Source of the DNA: UBA4465 sp002292365
GTDB lineage: Bacteria; Bacteroidota; Bacteroidia; Cytophagales; Cyclobacteriaceae
Reading direction: 5' to 3'
DNA length: 64,000 nucleotides
Assembly: GCA_943788615.1 (NCBI GenBank)
Contig: CALSQY010000001.1
Span: forward strand, 1,426,001-1,490,000
In this document: positions 35,285 to 44,731 of the stretch, in pieces
Position numbering within the stretch: the first letter of the stretch is position 1
Layout of the letters: each line of letters starts with the position of its first letter
Notes under the pieces: model-generated
What the model was told of the DNA's origin: nothing
What the model saw: only the letters and a program-made list of their open reading frames with translations
Database searches by the model: none
Made by a program: the position numbers and the translations under genes

Positions 35285-36568
35285 ATGAAATTCCATTCAA
35301 CTAAAAACACATCATATCAAGTCAGTTTTGAGGCGGCGGTATTCAAAAGCTTACCCCCAGATAATGGTCTTTTTTATCCAAATGCCTTTCCTAAATTAGA
35401 ATCTTATTGGCTAGAAAATCTCAAAGGGATGTCCAAAACTGAAATTGGTCTAAAAGTAGCTTCTCAATTTATTGAAGATGAGATTCCTGCAGATCGTTTA
35501 GAAAAAATTATTGAGGCGACCATAGATTTTGATATACCCCTTACAAAGGTAAGTAACCAAATAGCAGCATTAGAACTATTTCATGGACCTACTTGGGCCT
35601 TTAAGGATGTAGGTGCGAGATTTTTGTCTCGATGTATGGCTTATTTTATCGAGCAGTCCAATCGTGAGATTACGATATTAGTGGCCACTTCTGGTGACAC
35701 GGGAGGCGCTGTTGCAGCTGGATTTTTTGGCATACCAGGAATACAAGTGAAGATTTTATATCCCAAAGAAAAAGTAAGTGAGATTCAAAGAAAACAGTTG
35801 ACTACTTGGGGAGGTAATATTACGGCTTATGAGGTAGCTGGAACTTTTGATGATTGCCAAAGATTGGTCAAGCAATCATTCCTTGATGATGATTTAAATA
35901 AGGCAATGAGTTTATCATCGGCTAATTCTATTAATATAGCTAGACTGATTCCTCAATCATTTTATTATTTCTATGCCATTCAGCAGTCTGAATCAGCCCA
36001 TAATGTAATCAGCGTACCTTCAGGAAATTATGGAAATCTGACCGCAGGTTTGTGGGCTTGGTCAATGGGGTTACCGATAGACAGATTCATAGCTGCTTCA
36101 AATGAAAATCATGTGGTACCAGAATATCTTCGTACGGGTATTTACACGCCCAGTGCTTCTGTGCAAACCTATGCTAATGCCATGGATGTTGGTGCGCCAA
36201 GTAATTTTGTAAGAATGCTCGAATTGTTTGGGAGGGATCACGTCAAAATGACTCAACAAATTTCTGGATTCAAATTAGGAGATGCTGAGATCTTAAAAAC
36301 CATGATCAGTTGCCAAGAGGAGCATAATTATCTTTTAGATCCTCATGGTGCCATTGGCTATCAAGCGTTATTGAATAGTTTAAGTGATCATGAACAGGGC
36401 ATATTTTTAGAGACGGCACATCCAGTTAAGTTTCTCGATGTTGTCGATAAAGCATTTAAAAGTCGGCAGGATTTTTCAGAAAAAATAAATTCTTTTAAAG
36501 GTAAAAAGGAAGCTTTTCAAGCTCTTCCAATTGATTTTGAATCCTTCAAAGAGGCTTTAATGGCTTAA
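35285..36568 (+). CDS. thrC: Threonine synthase
   Basis: A 427-residue PLP enzyme converting O-phosphohomoserine to threonine, the last gene of the operon. The PLP-lysine motif is in FHGPTWAFKDVGARFL, with the VATSGDTGGAVAAGF phosphate-binding loop and the SVPSGNYGNLTAGL segment. The ATG at 35285 follows the thrB stop by 1 bp. The frame is open further upstream (ATG at 35210), but that would lie inside thrB and is not needed. Confidence 0.96.
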   Translation: MKFHSTKNTSYQVSFEAAVFKSLPPDNGLFYPNAFPKLESYWLENLKGMSKTEIGLKVASQFIEDEIPADRLEKIIEATIDFDIPLTKVSNQIAALELFHGPTWAFKDVGARFLSRCMAYFIEQSNREITILVATSGDTGGAVAAGFFGIPGIQVKILYPKEKVSEIQRKQLTTWGGNITAYEVAGTFDDCQRLVKQSFLDDDLNKAMSLSSANSINIARLIPQSFYYFYAIQQSESAHNVISVPSGNYGNLTAGLWAWSMGLPIDRFIAASNENHVVPEYLRTGIYTPSASVQTYANAMDVGAPSNFVRMLELFGRDHVKMTQQISGFKLGDAEILKTMISCQEEHNYLLDPHGAIGYQALLNSLSDHEQGIFLETAHPVKFLDVVDKAFKSRQDFSEKINSFKGKKEAFQALPIDFESFKEALMA

Positions 36569-36589
36569 TTTCACTTATGAATTAAAACC

Positions 36590-36913
36590 TTATTTAGCTT
36601 TGTCCCAAGCGATGAATCCACCCTTGAGGTTATATAGGTCTTTGAATTCATTTTTACCCATTATCTGGCAGGCCCGAGCACTTCTTAAACCACTACGGCA
36701 ATACATCACATAGGTCTTTGTGCGATCTAACTCTTTTATTTTAGCAGTAAAAGAAGATTCCATCACGTTGATATGGATGGATTTTGGAATGATACCTGAC
36801 GAAAGTTCACCTATGTTTCGGACATCTATCACAACGAGGTCATTATCGTTTTGGAGTGCTTCAAATTCTGCAATATTTATGGATTGGTACTTTTTTTTTA
36901 AAAATGAGAACAT
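36590..36913 (-). CDS. Single-domain rhodanese-like sulfurtransferase
   Basis: A 107-residue protein made of one rhodanese domain. VIDVRNIGELSSGIIPKSIHI and the active-site loop MYCRSGLRSARAC, with the catalytic Cys followed by a five-residue loop, are present. Such proteins transfer sulfane sulfur or handle persulfides. It is convergent with thrC (21-bp gap) and is probably transcribed alone. The substrate is unknown. Confidence 0.9.
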   Translation of the reverse strand: MFSFLKKKYQSINIAEFEALQNDNDLVVIDVRNIGELSSGIIPKSIHINVMESSFTAKIKELDRTKTYVMYCRSGLRSARACQIMGKNEFKDLYNLKGGFIAWDKAK

Positions 36914-37316
36914 AAGTTTTTGAGTTTTTACATAAAAAGCCCAGCAACAATTTAGCTGATTTTCAGAAAAGAATGATCTTGTCTTAGGATTTTTTTAAAA
37001 TAGTAATGACCTTCAGTTAATAGGTCCCCCCCCCCCCCCTTTTTTTTTATTTTATTGAATATACCTGGCCTTTAAAGCTTTAACCTTTTTTCTTTTTATA
37101 AAAATCTATTCAAGAATTACCGTTGATTATATTTCGATTTTATCCATATCTATTATTGTGGCTTTAATTTTATATTTAGTTATTTTTACGATTTATTTTC
37201 ATTATTTGAATGCGGATCAAGGGTTTTATTGTGTATGCTTATTTTTCGTATTGGTATGATTTAAAGGCATTAAACAAGCCGGGATTCTTAATCTCCCCTA
37301 TAAGAAATTTTGTTAA
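36914..37316. other. Intergenic region with a poly-C/poly-T tract
   Basis: No credible gene. It contains a run of 14 C (37026-37039) followed by 9 T (37040-37048). A 66-codon hydrophobic open frame (about 37062-37260) has no start codon and no recognisable family. Confidence 0.6.
37026..37048 (+). repeat. Homopolymer tract C14-T9
   Basis: Fourteen C followed by nine T, seen directly. Such runs are prone to replication slippage and to sequencing error. It is about 110 bp upstream of the rhodanese gene start and about 290 bp upstream of the first in-frame codons of the BCCT transporter, so it lies in possible promoter DNA for either. Confidence 0.95.
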
Positions 37317-37454
37317 GAGCCTCAGACTCTCTATCTTGATATTCTAAAGAGATTACATATCGTAAGACAAAAGCTCACAAATTCGCCATTCTTAAGAAAT
37401 ATTCAGCCTTGGGTATTTTTTCCATCTGCTTTTCTGATTATCTTTTTTGTCATT

Positions 37455-38894
37455 TTGACAATTTCTTTACAAGGATCTATAGGTAGCTTTTTCGAATCAG
37501 TTCAAACCTATATTTCTGTCAAATTTGGATGGCTCTATGTATTGGCAGTAAATATCATCTTGGTATTTTGTTTGTACCTGGGGTTAAGTCGTTTCAAAAA
37601 TATTAGATTAGGAGGTCCCGATGCCCAACCGGAATTCAGCACTTGGGCCTGGTTGAGTATGTTGTTTAATGCGGGCATTGGCTTGGTACTCATGTTTTAT
37701 AGTGTCGCTGAACCGATGATACATTATTCCAATCCTCCTTATGGAGTAGGTGAAACTTTGTTAGCAGCCAAAAATGCACTGAATATATCTTATTTGCATT
37801 GGGGACTGCACGGTTGGTCTATTTATGCATTGATGGGGCTTTCAATGGCATTTTTCAAGTATAATAAAGGGCTTCCATTAGGAGTGCGATGGGTGCTTTA
37901 CCCTTTGCTTGGAGATCATTTGAAAGGGCCTATAGGTCACATTATAGATGTTATGTCGGTAGTAGCCACCATGTTCGGTTTGGCCACTACATTAGGCTTA
38001 GGTATTCATCACATCAACACAGGAATGCACTATCTTTTTAATGTTGAAGAGAGTGCCAACTTACAGGTAATTTTAATTGTGATCATTACTTTAGGTGCGA
38101 CCTTATCTGTTGTTTCAGGCTTGCATAAGGGTATACAGGTTTTGAGTAAAATGGCCTCGGTTATGGCCATCATACTTATGGGATTTATGCTCGTTGTGGG
38201 CCCGACCCTATTCATTCTTGGATCAACGGTGCAAAGTACGGGCTATTATCTTCAGAATCTCATAGCTACAAGCACATGGATGGAGGTTAATACAGAATCT
38301 CGTTGGATGGACAGTTGGACTTTTTTTTACTGGGGATGGTGGTTTGCTTGGGCACCTTTTGTAGGGTTATTTGTGGCTCGAATATCTAAAGGTCGTACCA
38401 TTAAAGAATTTTTGATTGGTGTGGTTATTGCCCCAACGTGGGCAACCATAGTTTGGATATCTATTTTTGGAAGTACCTCCTTACACATTGAGATTTTTGG
38501 CTCAGGGGGTATGACTGAGGCTGTAAATCAGGACATAACTACGGCTTTATTTAAACTTCTAGAGCATTTTCCATTGCCATATTTAAGTATCTTATTTGTG
38601 GTGATTGCAGGCGTTATTTTCTTCATCACCTCCTCTGATAGTGGTTCTTTAGTGATTGACTTTATTACTAGTGGAGGTCAAGAAAACACACCTGTTCAAT
38701 TACGTATTTTTTGGGCATTATTAGAAGGGGCTGTCGCTGCAGTCCTACTTTGGGGAGGTGGTCTCATCGCTTTACAAACCGGATCTTTGGTGACTGGGCT
38801 TCCGGTTTGTTTACTCATGCTTGTGGTTTGTTACGCGATATTAAAAGCGTTGCGAACGTATGAAGCAGAGACCAATAAAGGCGCTAATCCTTAG
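37455..38894 (+). CDS. BCCT-family glycine betaine/choline/carnitine transporter, N terminus uncertain
   Basis: At least 479 residues of a BCCT secondary transporter. The family signature RLGGPDAQPEFSTWAWLSMLFNAGIG is clear, as are SVAEPMIHY and the central Trp-rich segment FFYWGWWFAWAPFVGLF that forms the substrate path. The first possible start, TTG at 37455, falls inside the first membrane helix. The same frame is open back to 37317 and encodes matching family sequence (NIQPWVFFPSAFLIIFFVIL), yet has no ATG, GTG or TTG. The real start may be a rare codon, or the sequence may contain an error. It ends 11 bp inside the convergent choline dehydrogenase gene, a sensible osmolyte partner. Confidence 0.88.
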   Translation: MTISLQGSIGSFFESVQTYISVKFGWLYVLAVNIILVFCLYLGLSRFKNIRLGGPDAQPEFSTWAWLSMLFNAGIGLVLMFYSVAEPMIHYSNPPYGVGETLLAAKNALNISYLHWGLHGWSIYALMGLSMAFFKYNKGLPLGVRWVLYPLLGDHLKGPIGHIIDVMSVVATMFGLATTLGLGIHHINTGMHYLFNVEESANLQVILIVIITLGATLSVVSGLHKGIQVLSKMASVMAIILMGFMLVVGPTLFILGSTVQSTGYYLQNLIATSTWMEVNTESRWMDSWTFFYWGWWFAWAPFVGLFVARISKGRTIKEFLIGVVIAPTWATIVWISIFGSTSLHIEIFGSGGMTEAVNQDITTALFKLLEHFPLPYLSILFVVIAGVIFFITSSDSGSLVIDFITSGGQENTPVQLRIFWALLEGAVAAVLLWGGGLIALQTGSLVTGLPVCLLMLVVCYAILKALRTYEAETNKGANP

Positions 38895-40536
38895 CTACAT
38901 GACGGCCTTTTTTGTAGTAAGGCATTTTTGTTGGGGTTAAATTTTTATTCCCTAAGATAAGGTCTGCTGCTTTTTCAGCAACCATTAACACAGGGGCATA
39001 GATATTGCCATTGGTCACATAAGGAAAAACAGAGGCATCTACTACGCGAAGGTTCTCTATTCCATGAACCTTTAAGGTGTAGGGGTCCGTTACCGATAGG
39101 GAATCTGTACCCATCTTACAAGTAGAACTAGGATGGTAGGCACTTTCACCTTCTCTAGCGATAAAATCTAGTATTTCTTCATCTGTTTGAACAGTTGGGC
39201 CGGGTGACAACTCTTCACCCATCAACATACTCATGGCTTGAGTCTCGATGATTTTTCTTGACAAACGAAGGGCTTCACACCATTCTTTTCTTTCATTTTC
39301 TGTAGAAAGATAGTTGAATAAAATACTGGGGTATTCAAGCGGATCAGCAGATTTTATTTGTATTCGACCCCTTACATCTGTGCCCATGGGCCCCACATGT
39401 AATTGGAAACCGTGGCCCTCACTTGGGGCAGTACCGTCATATCGAATGGCCAACGGTAGAAAATGAAATTGGAGATTAGGGTAGGCTACTTGGTCATTAC
39501 TGCGAATAAAACCTCCCGCTTCAAAATGATTAGTGGCGCCTATTCCTTTTTTTCTGAAGAGCCAATCAAATCCGATTTTTGGTGCACGCCATGGATTCAA
39601 AGCAGGGTATAAGCTCACGGGTTTTTTACAGGCCCATTGTACATATACTTCTAAATGATCTTGGAGATTTTCTCCAACTCCAGGAAGATCTTTTACGACC
39701 GGTATACCAAGTTTTTTTAAATGATCTGCACGACCAATTCCTGATAGTTGAAGCAATTGAGGTGAATTGATGGCACCTCCACAGCATATGATTTCTTTAG
39801 CAAAGACCTTTTTTATATTTTTACCTTTTTTGAATGTGACACCGATGGCTTTTTTACCGTCAAATAAGATACGCAATACCATGGCTTGTGTAATGACCGT
39901 CAAATTCTCACGATGTTTAACTGGATGGATATAGGCGCGTGCGGCGTTGAGCCTACGTGAATTATAGATGGTTTGATCAAACCGTCCAAAGCCCTCTTGT
40001 TGAAATCCATTTACGTCATCAGTCAAGGGATAACCGGCTTCTTGAACAGATTTAAAGAAAGCATCAAATAGTGGATTTTCGCAAGTAGGGGTAGTAAGTT
40101 TTAAATTACCTTGATCTCCTCGATAATCATCACCGCCCATCAAGCGGTCCTCAACTTTTTTGAAATAGGGCAAACAATGTGCATAGTCCCAATGCTCAAG
40201 TCCTTTGTTTCCGGCCCATTTTTCGTAGTCCATGGCATTTCCTCGGATCCAAATCATTCCATTGATACAACTAGATCCCCCCAATACTTTACCCCTAGGT
40301 TGCGCAATTTTACGATCATACATAAATGGTTCGGGATCGGAAGTATAGCCCCAATTATAATTGTTACCTGTGAGTAGATAAGTAAGTGCTGCGGGCATAT
40401 GTATTCGGAAATCCCATTTGTAATCGGGCCTTCCTGCTTCTAGTACCAGCACCTCATTGGAAGGGTCTTTACTTAATCGATTGGCCAGCACTGCCCCTGC
40501 GGAGCCACCACCGATAATGATGTAATGGTAAGACAT
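38884..40536 (-). CDS. betA: Choline dehydrogenase-like GMC oxidoreductase
   Basis: A 550-residue FAD-dependent GMC oxidoreductase. The N-terminal FAD motif IIGGGSAGAVLANRLS, the PRGKVLGGSSCINGMIWIRG signature, the second GMC signature GAINSPQLLQLSGIG, and the catalytic His region YHPSSTCKMG all match choline dehydrogenase, which oxidises choline to betaine aldehyde. The neighbouring BCCT transporter supports a role in glycine betaine metabolism, but no betaine aldehyde dehydrogenase is nearby and other alcohols are possible. Its 3' end overlaps the convergent transporter gene by 11 bp. Confidence 0.85.
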   Translation of the reverse strand: MSYHYIIIGGGSAGAVLANRLSKDPSNEVLVLEAGRPDYKWDFRIHMPAALTYLLTGNNYNWGYTSDPEPFMYDRKIAQPRGKVLGGSSCINGMIWIRGNAMDYEKWAGNKGLEHWDYAHCLPYFKKVEDRLMGGDDYRGDQGNLKLTTPTCENPLFDAFFKSVQEAGYPLTDDVNGFQQEGFGRFDQTIYNSRRLNAARAYIHPVKHRENLTVITQAMVLRILFDGKKAIGVTFKKGKNIKKVFAKEIICCGGAINSPQLLQLSGIGRADHLKKLGIPVVKDLPGVGENLQDHLEVYVQWACKKPVSLYPALNPWRAPKIGFDWLFRKKGIGATNHFEAGGFIRSNDQVAYPNLQFHFLPLAIRYDGTAPSEGHGFQLHVGPMGTDVRGRIQIKSADPLEYPSILFNYLSTENERKEWCEALRLSRKIIETQAMSMLMGEELSPGPTVQTDEEILDFIAREGESAYHPSSTCKMGTDSLSVTDPYTLKVHGIENLRVVDASVFPYVTNGNIYAPVLMVAEKAADLILGNKNLTPTKMPYYKKGRHVAKD

Positions 40537-40707
40537 AGAATTATATGAGTTTTTTTTAAGATTAGCTATAAATAAGTAGAAGTTGAGTGATTCGCTTAAA
40601 TATTATCGTTGAGGAGATGAATTATCGGTAAATGAGCAGATCAATCGAAATCCCATCATATTTAAGGTGGACTTAACATTGCTTTTATGTTAGTTTTTAA
40701 ATGATCA

Positions 40708-42105
40708 TTAGGAAATTTGGTTTACAGCCATAGGAACTTCAGTTTCTTTAATACTGCGGATGCCCCCTTCAATATCAATCAACTGATGATAGCCCCTTGA
40801 TTTGAGTATAGAATTAAATATCATAGAGCGATAGCCTCCAAGACAGTAAATATAATATTCGGTTTGTTTATCCAGTAATTCCGGATGACTATTAATGAAG
40901 TCTAATGGAATGTTTTGAGCTCCATTGATTTGTTCTGCTTGGAATTCGCCAGGTTTACGAACATCTATTACATTTAGGGACTTCTTTGAGTATTGCTTTG
41001 AGAATGTTTCTGCTGAAATTGAAGTGATGATTTCTACATCTTTACCCGCGTTAAGCCAAGCAGTAAACCCTCCTTCTAGATAGCCTAGTGTATGATCATA
41101 GCCCACTCTTGATAGTCGGGTAACGACCTCTTTTTCCATCCCTTTACTTGCAATGAAAACAATAGGCTGATTCAAGTCATTTATCAAAGCACCTACCCAG
41201 GGAGCAAAACTTCCCGTAATACCTATAAAAATAGCGTTGGGTATATGGCCTTGAGCAAATTCCTCTGGTTCTCGAGTATCCAATACAAGTGCCTTTTCAT
41301 GGTTGACTAATGATTCAAATAGGTCTATATCCAATGCAACCATTCCTTGTTTTAATACCCCATCTATACTTTTAATTCCTGATTTATTTAATTGTGCATT
41401 TTTTGCAAAATACTGGGGTGGAGGCAGGATGCCCTCAGTGACTTCTTTGATAAATTCTACTTTGGTCATGTCAGCCCTTAAGGCATAATTTGTCCTCTTT
41501 TGATTCCCTAAAAGGTCTTTTGTTTCATTACTCATGTTTTTCCCACAGGCAGATCCTGCACCATGAGCAGGATAAATGATGATATCGTCTGGCAAAGGCA
41601 TTATTTTATTTCGAAGACTTTCATAAAGCATCCCGGCTAAATCTTCCTTTGTAAAGGAGGTTTTTATGGCCAGATCAGGACGTCCAACATCTCCAATAAA
41701 TAAAGTATCACCAGTAAACAATGCATGAGCCTTTCCTTTTTCATTCCTTAGTAAATAGCAAGTACTTTCTAGGGTATGACCTGGAGTATGTAAGGCTTGT
41801 AAGGTTACTTTTCCTACACGGAAAACTTGGTGATCTGTGGCCATAATGATGTCATAATCCGTATGAGCTTCAGGACCATAAACTATGTCAGCTCCTGATT
41901 TATTTGCAAGATCTAGATGACCCGATAAAAAATCTGCATGAAAATGAGTTTCAAAAATATATTTAATTTTCGATTTTTCTTTTTTTACTTTCTCCAAATA
42001 AGGGTCAATTTCTCTTAATGGATCAATAATGGCCACCTCACCCTCACTTTCTACGTAGTAGGCCCCTTGTGCCAGACATCCTGTATAGATTTGTTCAATT
42101 ACCAT
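40708..42105 (-). CDS. MBL-fold hydrolase with two rhodanese domains (persulfide dioxygenase-like)
   Basis: A 465-residue fusion. The N-terminal metallo-beta-lactamase domain (about 1-240) carries HFHADFLSGH (54-63) and LHTPGHTLEST, as in ETHE1-type persulfide dioxygenases. Two rhodanese domains follow (about 255-355 and 365-460). The first has lost the catalytic cysteine (VFIASKGME where a CxxG loop is expected); the second keeps it (YCLGGYRS). Sulfide or persulfide detoxification is the likely role. It lies downstream of a SulP anion transporter on the same strand (87 bp gap in the sequence as given), which could move the sulfur oxyanions involved. Confidence 0.85.
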   Translation of the reverse strand: MVIEQIYTGCLAQGAYYVESEGEVAIIDPLREIDPYLEKVKKEKSKIKYIFETHFHADFLSGHLDLANKSGADIVYGPEAHTDYDIIMATDHQVFRVGKVTLQALHTPGHTLESTCYLLRNEKGKAHALFTGDTLFIGDVGRPDLAIKTSFTKEDLAGMLYESLRNKIMPLPDDIIIYPAHGAGSACGKNMSNETKDLLGNQKRTNYALRADMTKVEFIKEVTEGILPPPQYFAKNAQLNKSGIKSIDGVLKQGMVALDIDLFESLVNHEKALVLDTREPEEFAQGHIPNAIFIGITGSFAPWVGALINDLNQPIVFIASKGMEKEVVTRLSRVGYDHTLGYLEGGFTAWLNAGKDVEIITSISAETFSKQYSKKSLNVIDVRKPGEFQAEQINGAQNIPLDFINSHPELLDKQTEYYIYCLGGYRSMIFNSILKSRGYHQLIDIEGGIRSIKETEVPMAVNQIS

Positions 42106-42145
42106 TTCATTGAATTTTTTTTGTCATTTTTTAATTTCTTCGGGA

Positions 42146-43817
42146 CTAATTACCATCTTTTCTTAAGAACTCAATCGCTGCCGTTGAATCTTTAAAAACA
42201 GTTTTTTTTCATAGGTCTAAAAATTATTTTATTTACACTAAAGATTGCGTCTAAAGGCGGATGTAGCGAATACCATAAAATTCTAATATTTTTTTCATTT
42301 AATTGCATTATGAGCCGTTTAATTCCCTTGACACCGTTGCTATCTATATATCGAACAGTGCTTAAGTCTATTAATAATCCATGACTATCAGGATTTGATA
42401 AGATCATGTGCTGATTTATTTGCTGCTCAATTGATTCGATATTAATGGTAATTATGGGAGTATCAATTTTCAAAATGATCAGGGGGTGATTTTTAGTAGT
42501 TTTGCTATTCTCAGGAGGGACTGGTAATGCTTCTTCCTTTTCATCAAAGGGCTTGACTTGAATCTTAGGGAAAATAGATTTGTATAAGAGTAGGAGTACA
42601 TAAAGGCCTATTCCAGAGGAAATACCCCATATCATCCCAAAGAATAGGGTAATAATAAAGGTAAAAATAAGCATAAAAAAATCAAGGAAATGCGTCCTTG
42701 ACAATTCATAAGGATATTTAAAATCAATTAAATTTCTGATAGCCATCAAAATGATTGCGGCCAAAACAGGATAAGCCAGGAGCGCAAAAATGTCTGTAAA
42801 AAAAAGTAAGGTCAATGCGATTAGGCAGGCGCTAATGACCCCCGAAAAAGGGGTTTGAGCTCCTGCGCTAAAATTTACCGCAGATCTCCCAAATCCACCG
42901 GTAACGGGGAAGCTCATGAAAAAAGCACCGATAAAATTAGCACTCCCTAAAGCGACCAATTCGGTATTTGCGTTTACGATATGATCTTTTGACTGTAAGG
43001 CAAGGTTTTCACCTACTGAAAAAGATTCAATGAATGAAATCAGTGCGAGTGTGAGTGCCAAAGGCAAAAGAAGTGTCATCTGCCCTAGATCTATCTTTGG
43101 CAAATTGAAGCGGGGTAAGCCCATGGGAATTTCGCCAATGACATTGAGACCTGAAAGGTGCAGCTCTAAAAAATGAACCATCCCAATGGAAGTGAGAACG
43201 ATGATTAATGTTCCCGGTAATTTTGGCGTCCACTTTTTAAGTGCAGACAATAATAGAATTGAAAACAAACCTATGAATGCGGTTAATATATCGATATTTC
43301 CTAAATTTGTAGAGAGACTGGTCAATAGGATGATGATATTTCCTTTTTCCATATTGATCCCCAATAAGGGCCCCAATTGATTCAGGCCTATTAGAACGGC
43401 AGCAGCAGAGGTAAATCCACTAATGATGGGTTTAGATAGTAATTGGGTTATGAATCCCATTCTCATAAAACCCAAAAAAGTCTGAATGACACCTACCATG
43501 AGGGTTAAAATGATTGCTAATTGAATGTATTCTTGGGATCCAATGACTGCCAATAATCCTAATCCGCTTGCGATAAGCAATGAATCCATAGCTGTGGGCC
43601 CAACTGAAAGCCTTCTAGACGACCCAATTAATGCATATATTATTTGAGGAACGAGGGAGGCATACAAGCCATAAATAACGGGTAGACCTGCGATTAAGGC
43701 ATAAGCCATACTTTGGGGAATTAACAAAATGCCCACCGTTAGTCCAGCAAAAAAATCTCCTTTTAATTTAGTTGTAGAATAATCTTGAAGCCAACTTGGC
43801 GATTTTAATATGGCCAT
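42146..43817 (-). CDS. SulP-family anion transporter with STAS domain, 3' frameshift
   Basis: A sulfate permease-type transporter. In the sequence as given, translation stops at 42192 after 541 residues (ending MKKNCF). N-terminal signatures are GLTVGILLIPQSMAYALIAGLP and VGPTAMDSLLIASGLG, followed by about ten to twelve membrane helices. A C-terminal STAS domain (about 435-541) shows LLIDLSTVRYIDSNGVKGIK. A run of eight A on the coding strand (42202-42209) appears one base too long: with seven, the frame continues KTVFKDSTAAIEFLRKDGN to a TAG at 42146, which completes the usual last STAS helix. Substrate may be sulfate, bicarbonate or another anion. Confidence 0.87.
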
Positions 43818-43928
43818 TTAAGACAGGATAAATAGGGGTTAAATTGAATTTTAAAAGCTAAGTTAACCATTGTAAGGGATTAAGAGTTGAAGGATGAGTG
43901 ATTTGTCCAAATTCAAAATTGATGGTTC

Positions 43929-44705
43929 TCAGAATGTGATTTTGTATTCAGAGTATTGGAACTCAGCCCTCAAGTATTCGATTTCTCGATGTCTATTGGT
44001 ACGATATGATTTTCTATGCAATGGTAATTTGATAGGCAAATGATCTGTGAATTTTAGATTTTCAATATAAGCGTAGGTGGGAGGGTGAAAGACCAATGAT
44101 CCTAAAAAGGCAGCGTTATTTTCACCAAAATAATAGATCCATTCTTCTGCAGTTGAATGATTACTATTTTTTTTGGGGTTATAGACGGCTTTTATGGCAT
44201 GAGCCTGTTGACCACTCCGTAAAATTACAGATCCAAGCGCAGTTAATACCGTACCTGCATCTAGTAGTTTAAAAGGCATACCCAATACATAGAGTGAACT
44301 CATGACTGTTTGCGTCGGGTCTTTTTCTGTAAGTATGTCGTTTTGAAATTGCCTTGCCCCATCTGTACTGTAAGTAATACGGTGATGAAGATCATTTTCT
44401 TCCCAGGTTATTTCAGCTGAAAATTGCGGGTAAAATTTATATCGATGAAGCTGAACATTATCTTTTTCAACGCTGCCGTCAGAAAAATAGAGGATTCCAT
44501 GTTTGACATAATTAAGATTTTTGATGCGCTGCCAAGTATCCAAACCACCTGCATTTTTAATGGTCTTTATAAGTACGGATTTAGCTTTCGAATCTTTTAT
44601 CTGCTCAAAAGGATCATTAACGGCATTTTCTTTTTCTAGAGGCTGACAACCCAAACTATAAATCAAGATAAGTATGAATACGTACTTTGTTAAAGGTCTT
44701 TTCAT
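43929..44705 (-). CDS. Uncharacterised lipoprotein
   Basis: A 258-residue protein with a signal peptide and lipobox (MKRPLTKYVFILILIYSLGC, Cys20), so it is probably attached to a membrane facing the periplasm or surface. The mature part is soluble, with KNAGGLDTWQRIKNLNYVKHG near the start and several aromatic strands, reminiscent of outer-membrane lipoprotein-sorting or DUF6503-like folds in Bacteroidota. I do not recognise a firm family. It lies 26 bp after an ABC ATPase gene on the same strand, so the two may be co-transcribed. Confidence 0.6.
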   Translation of the reverse strand: MKRPLTKYVFILILIYSLGCQPLEKENAVNDPFEQIKDSKAKSVLIKTIKNAGGLDTWQRIKNLNYVKHGILYFSDGSVEKDNVQLHRYKFYPQFSAEITWEENDLHHRITYSTDGARQFQNDILTEKDPTQTVMSSLYVLGMPFKLLDAGTVLTALGSVILRSGQQAHAIKAVYNPKKNSNHSTAEEWIYYFGENNAAFLGSLVFHPPTYAYIENLKFTDHLPIKLPLHRKSYRTNRHREIEYLRAEFQYSEYKITF

Positions 44706-44731
44706 ATCGGGATGCCTATCATTTCCTTACG

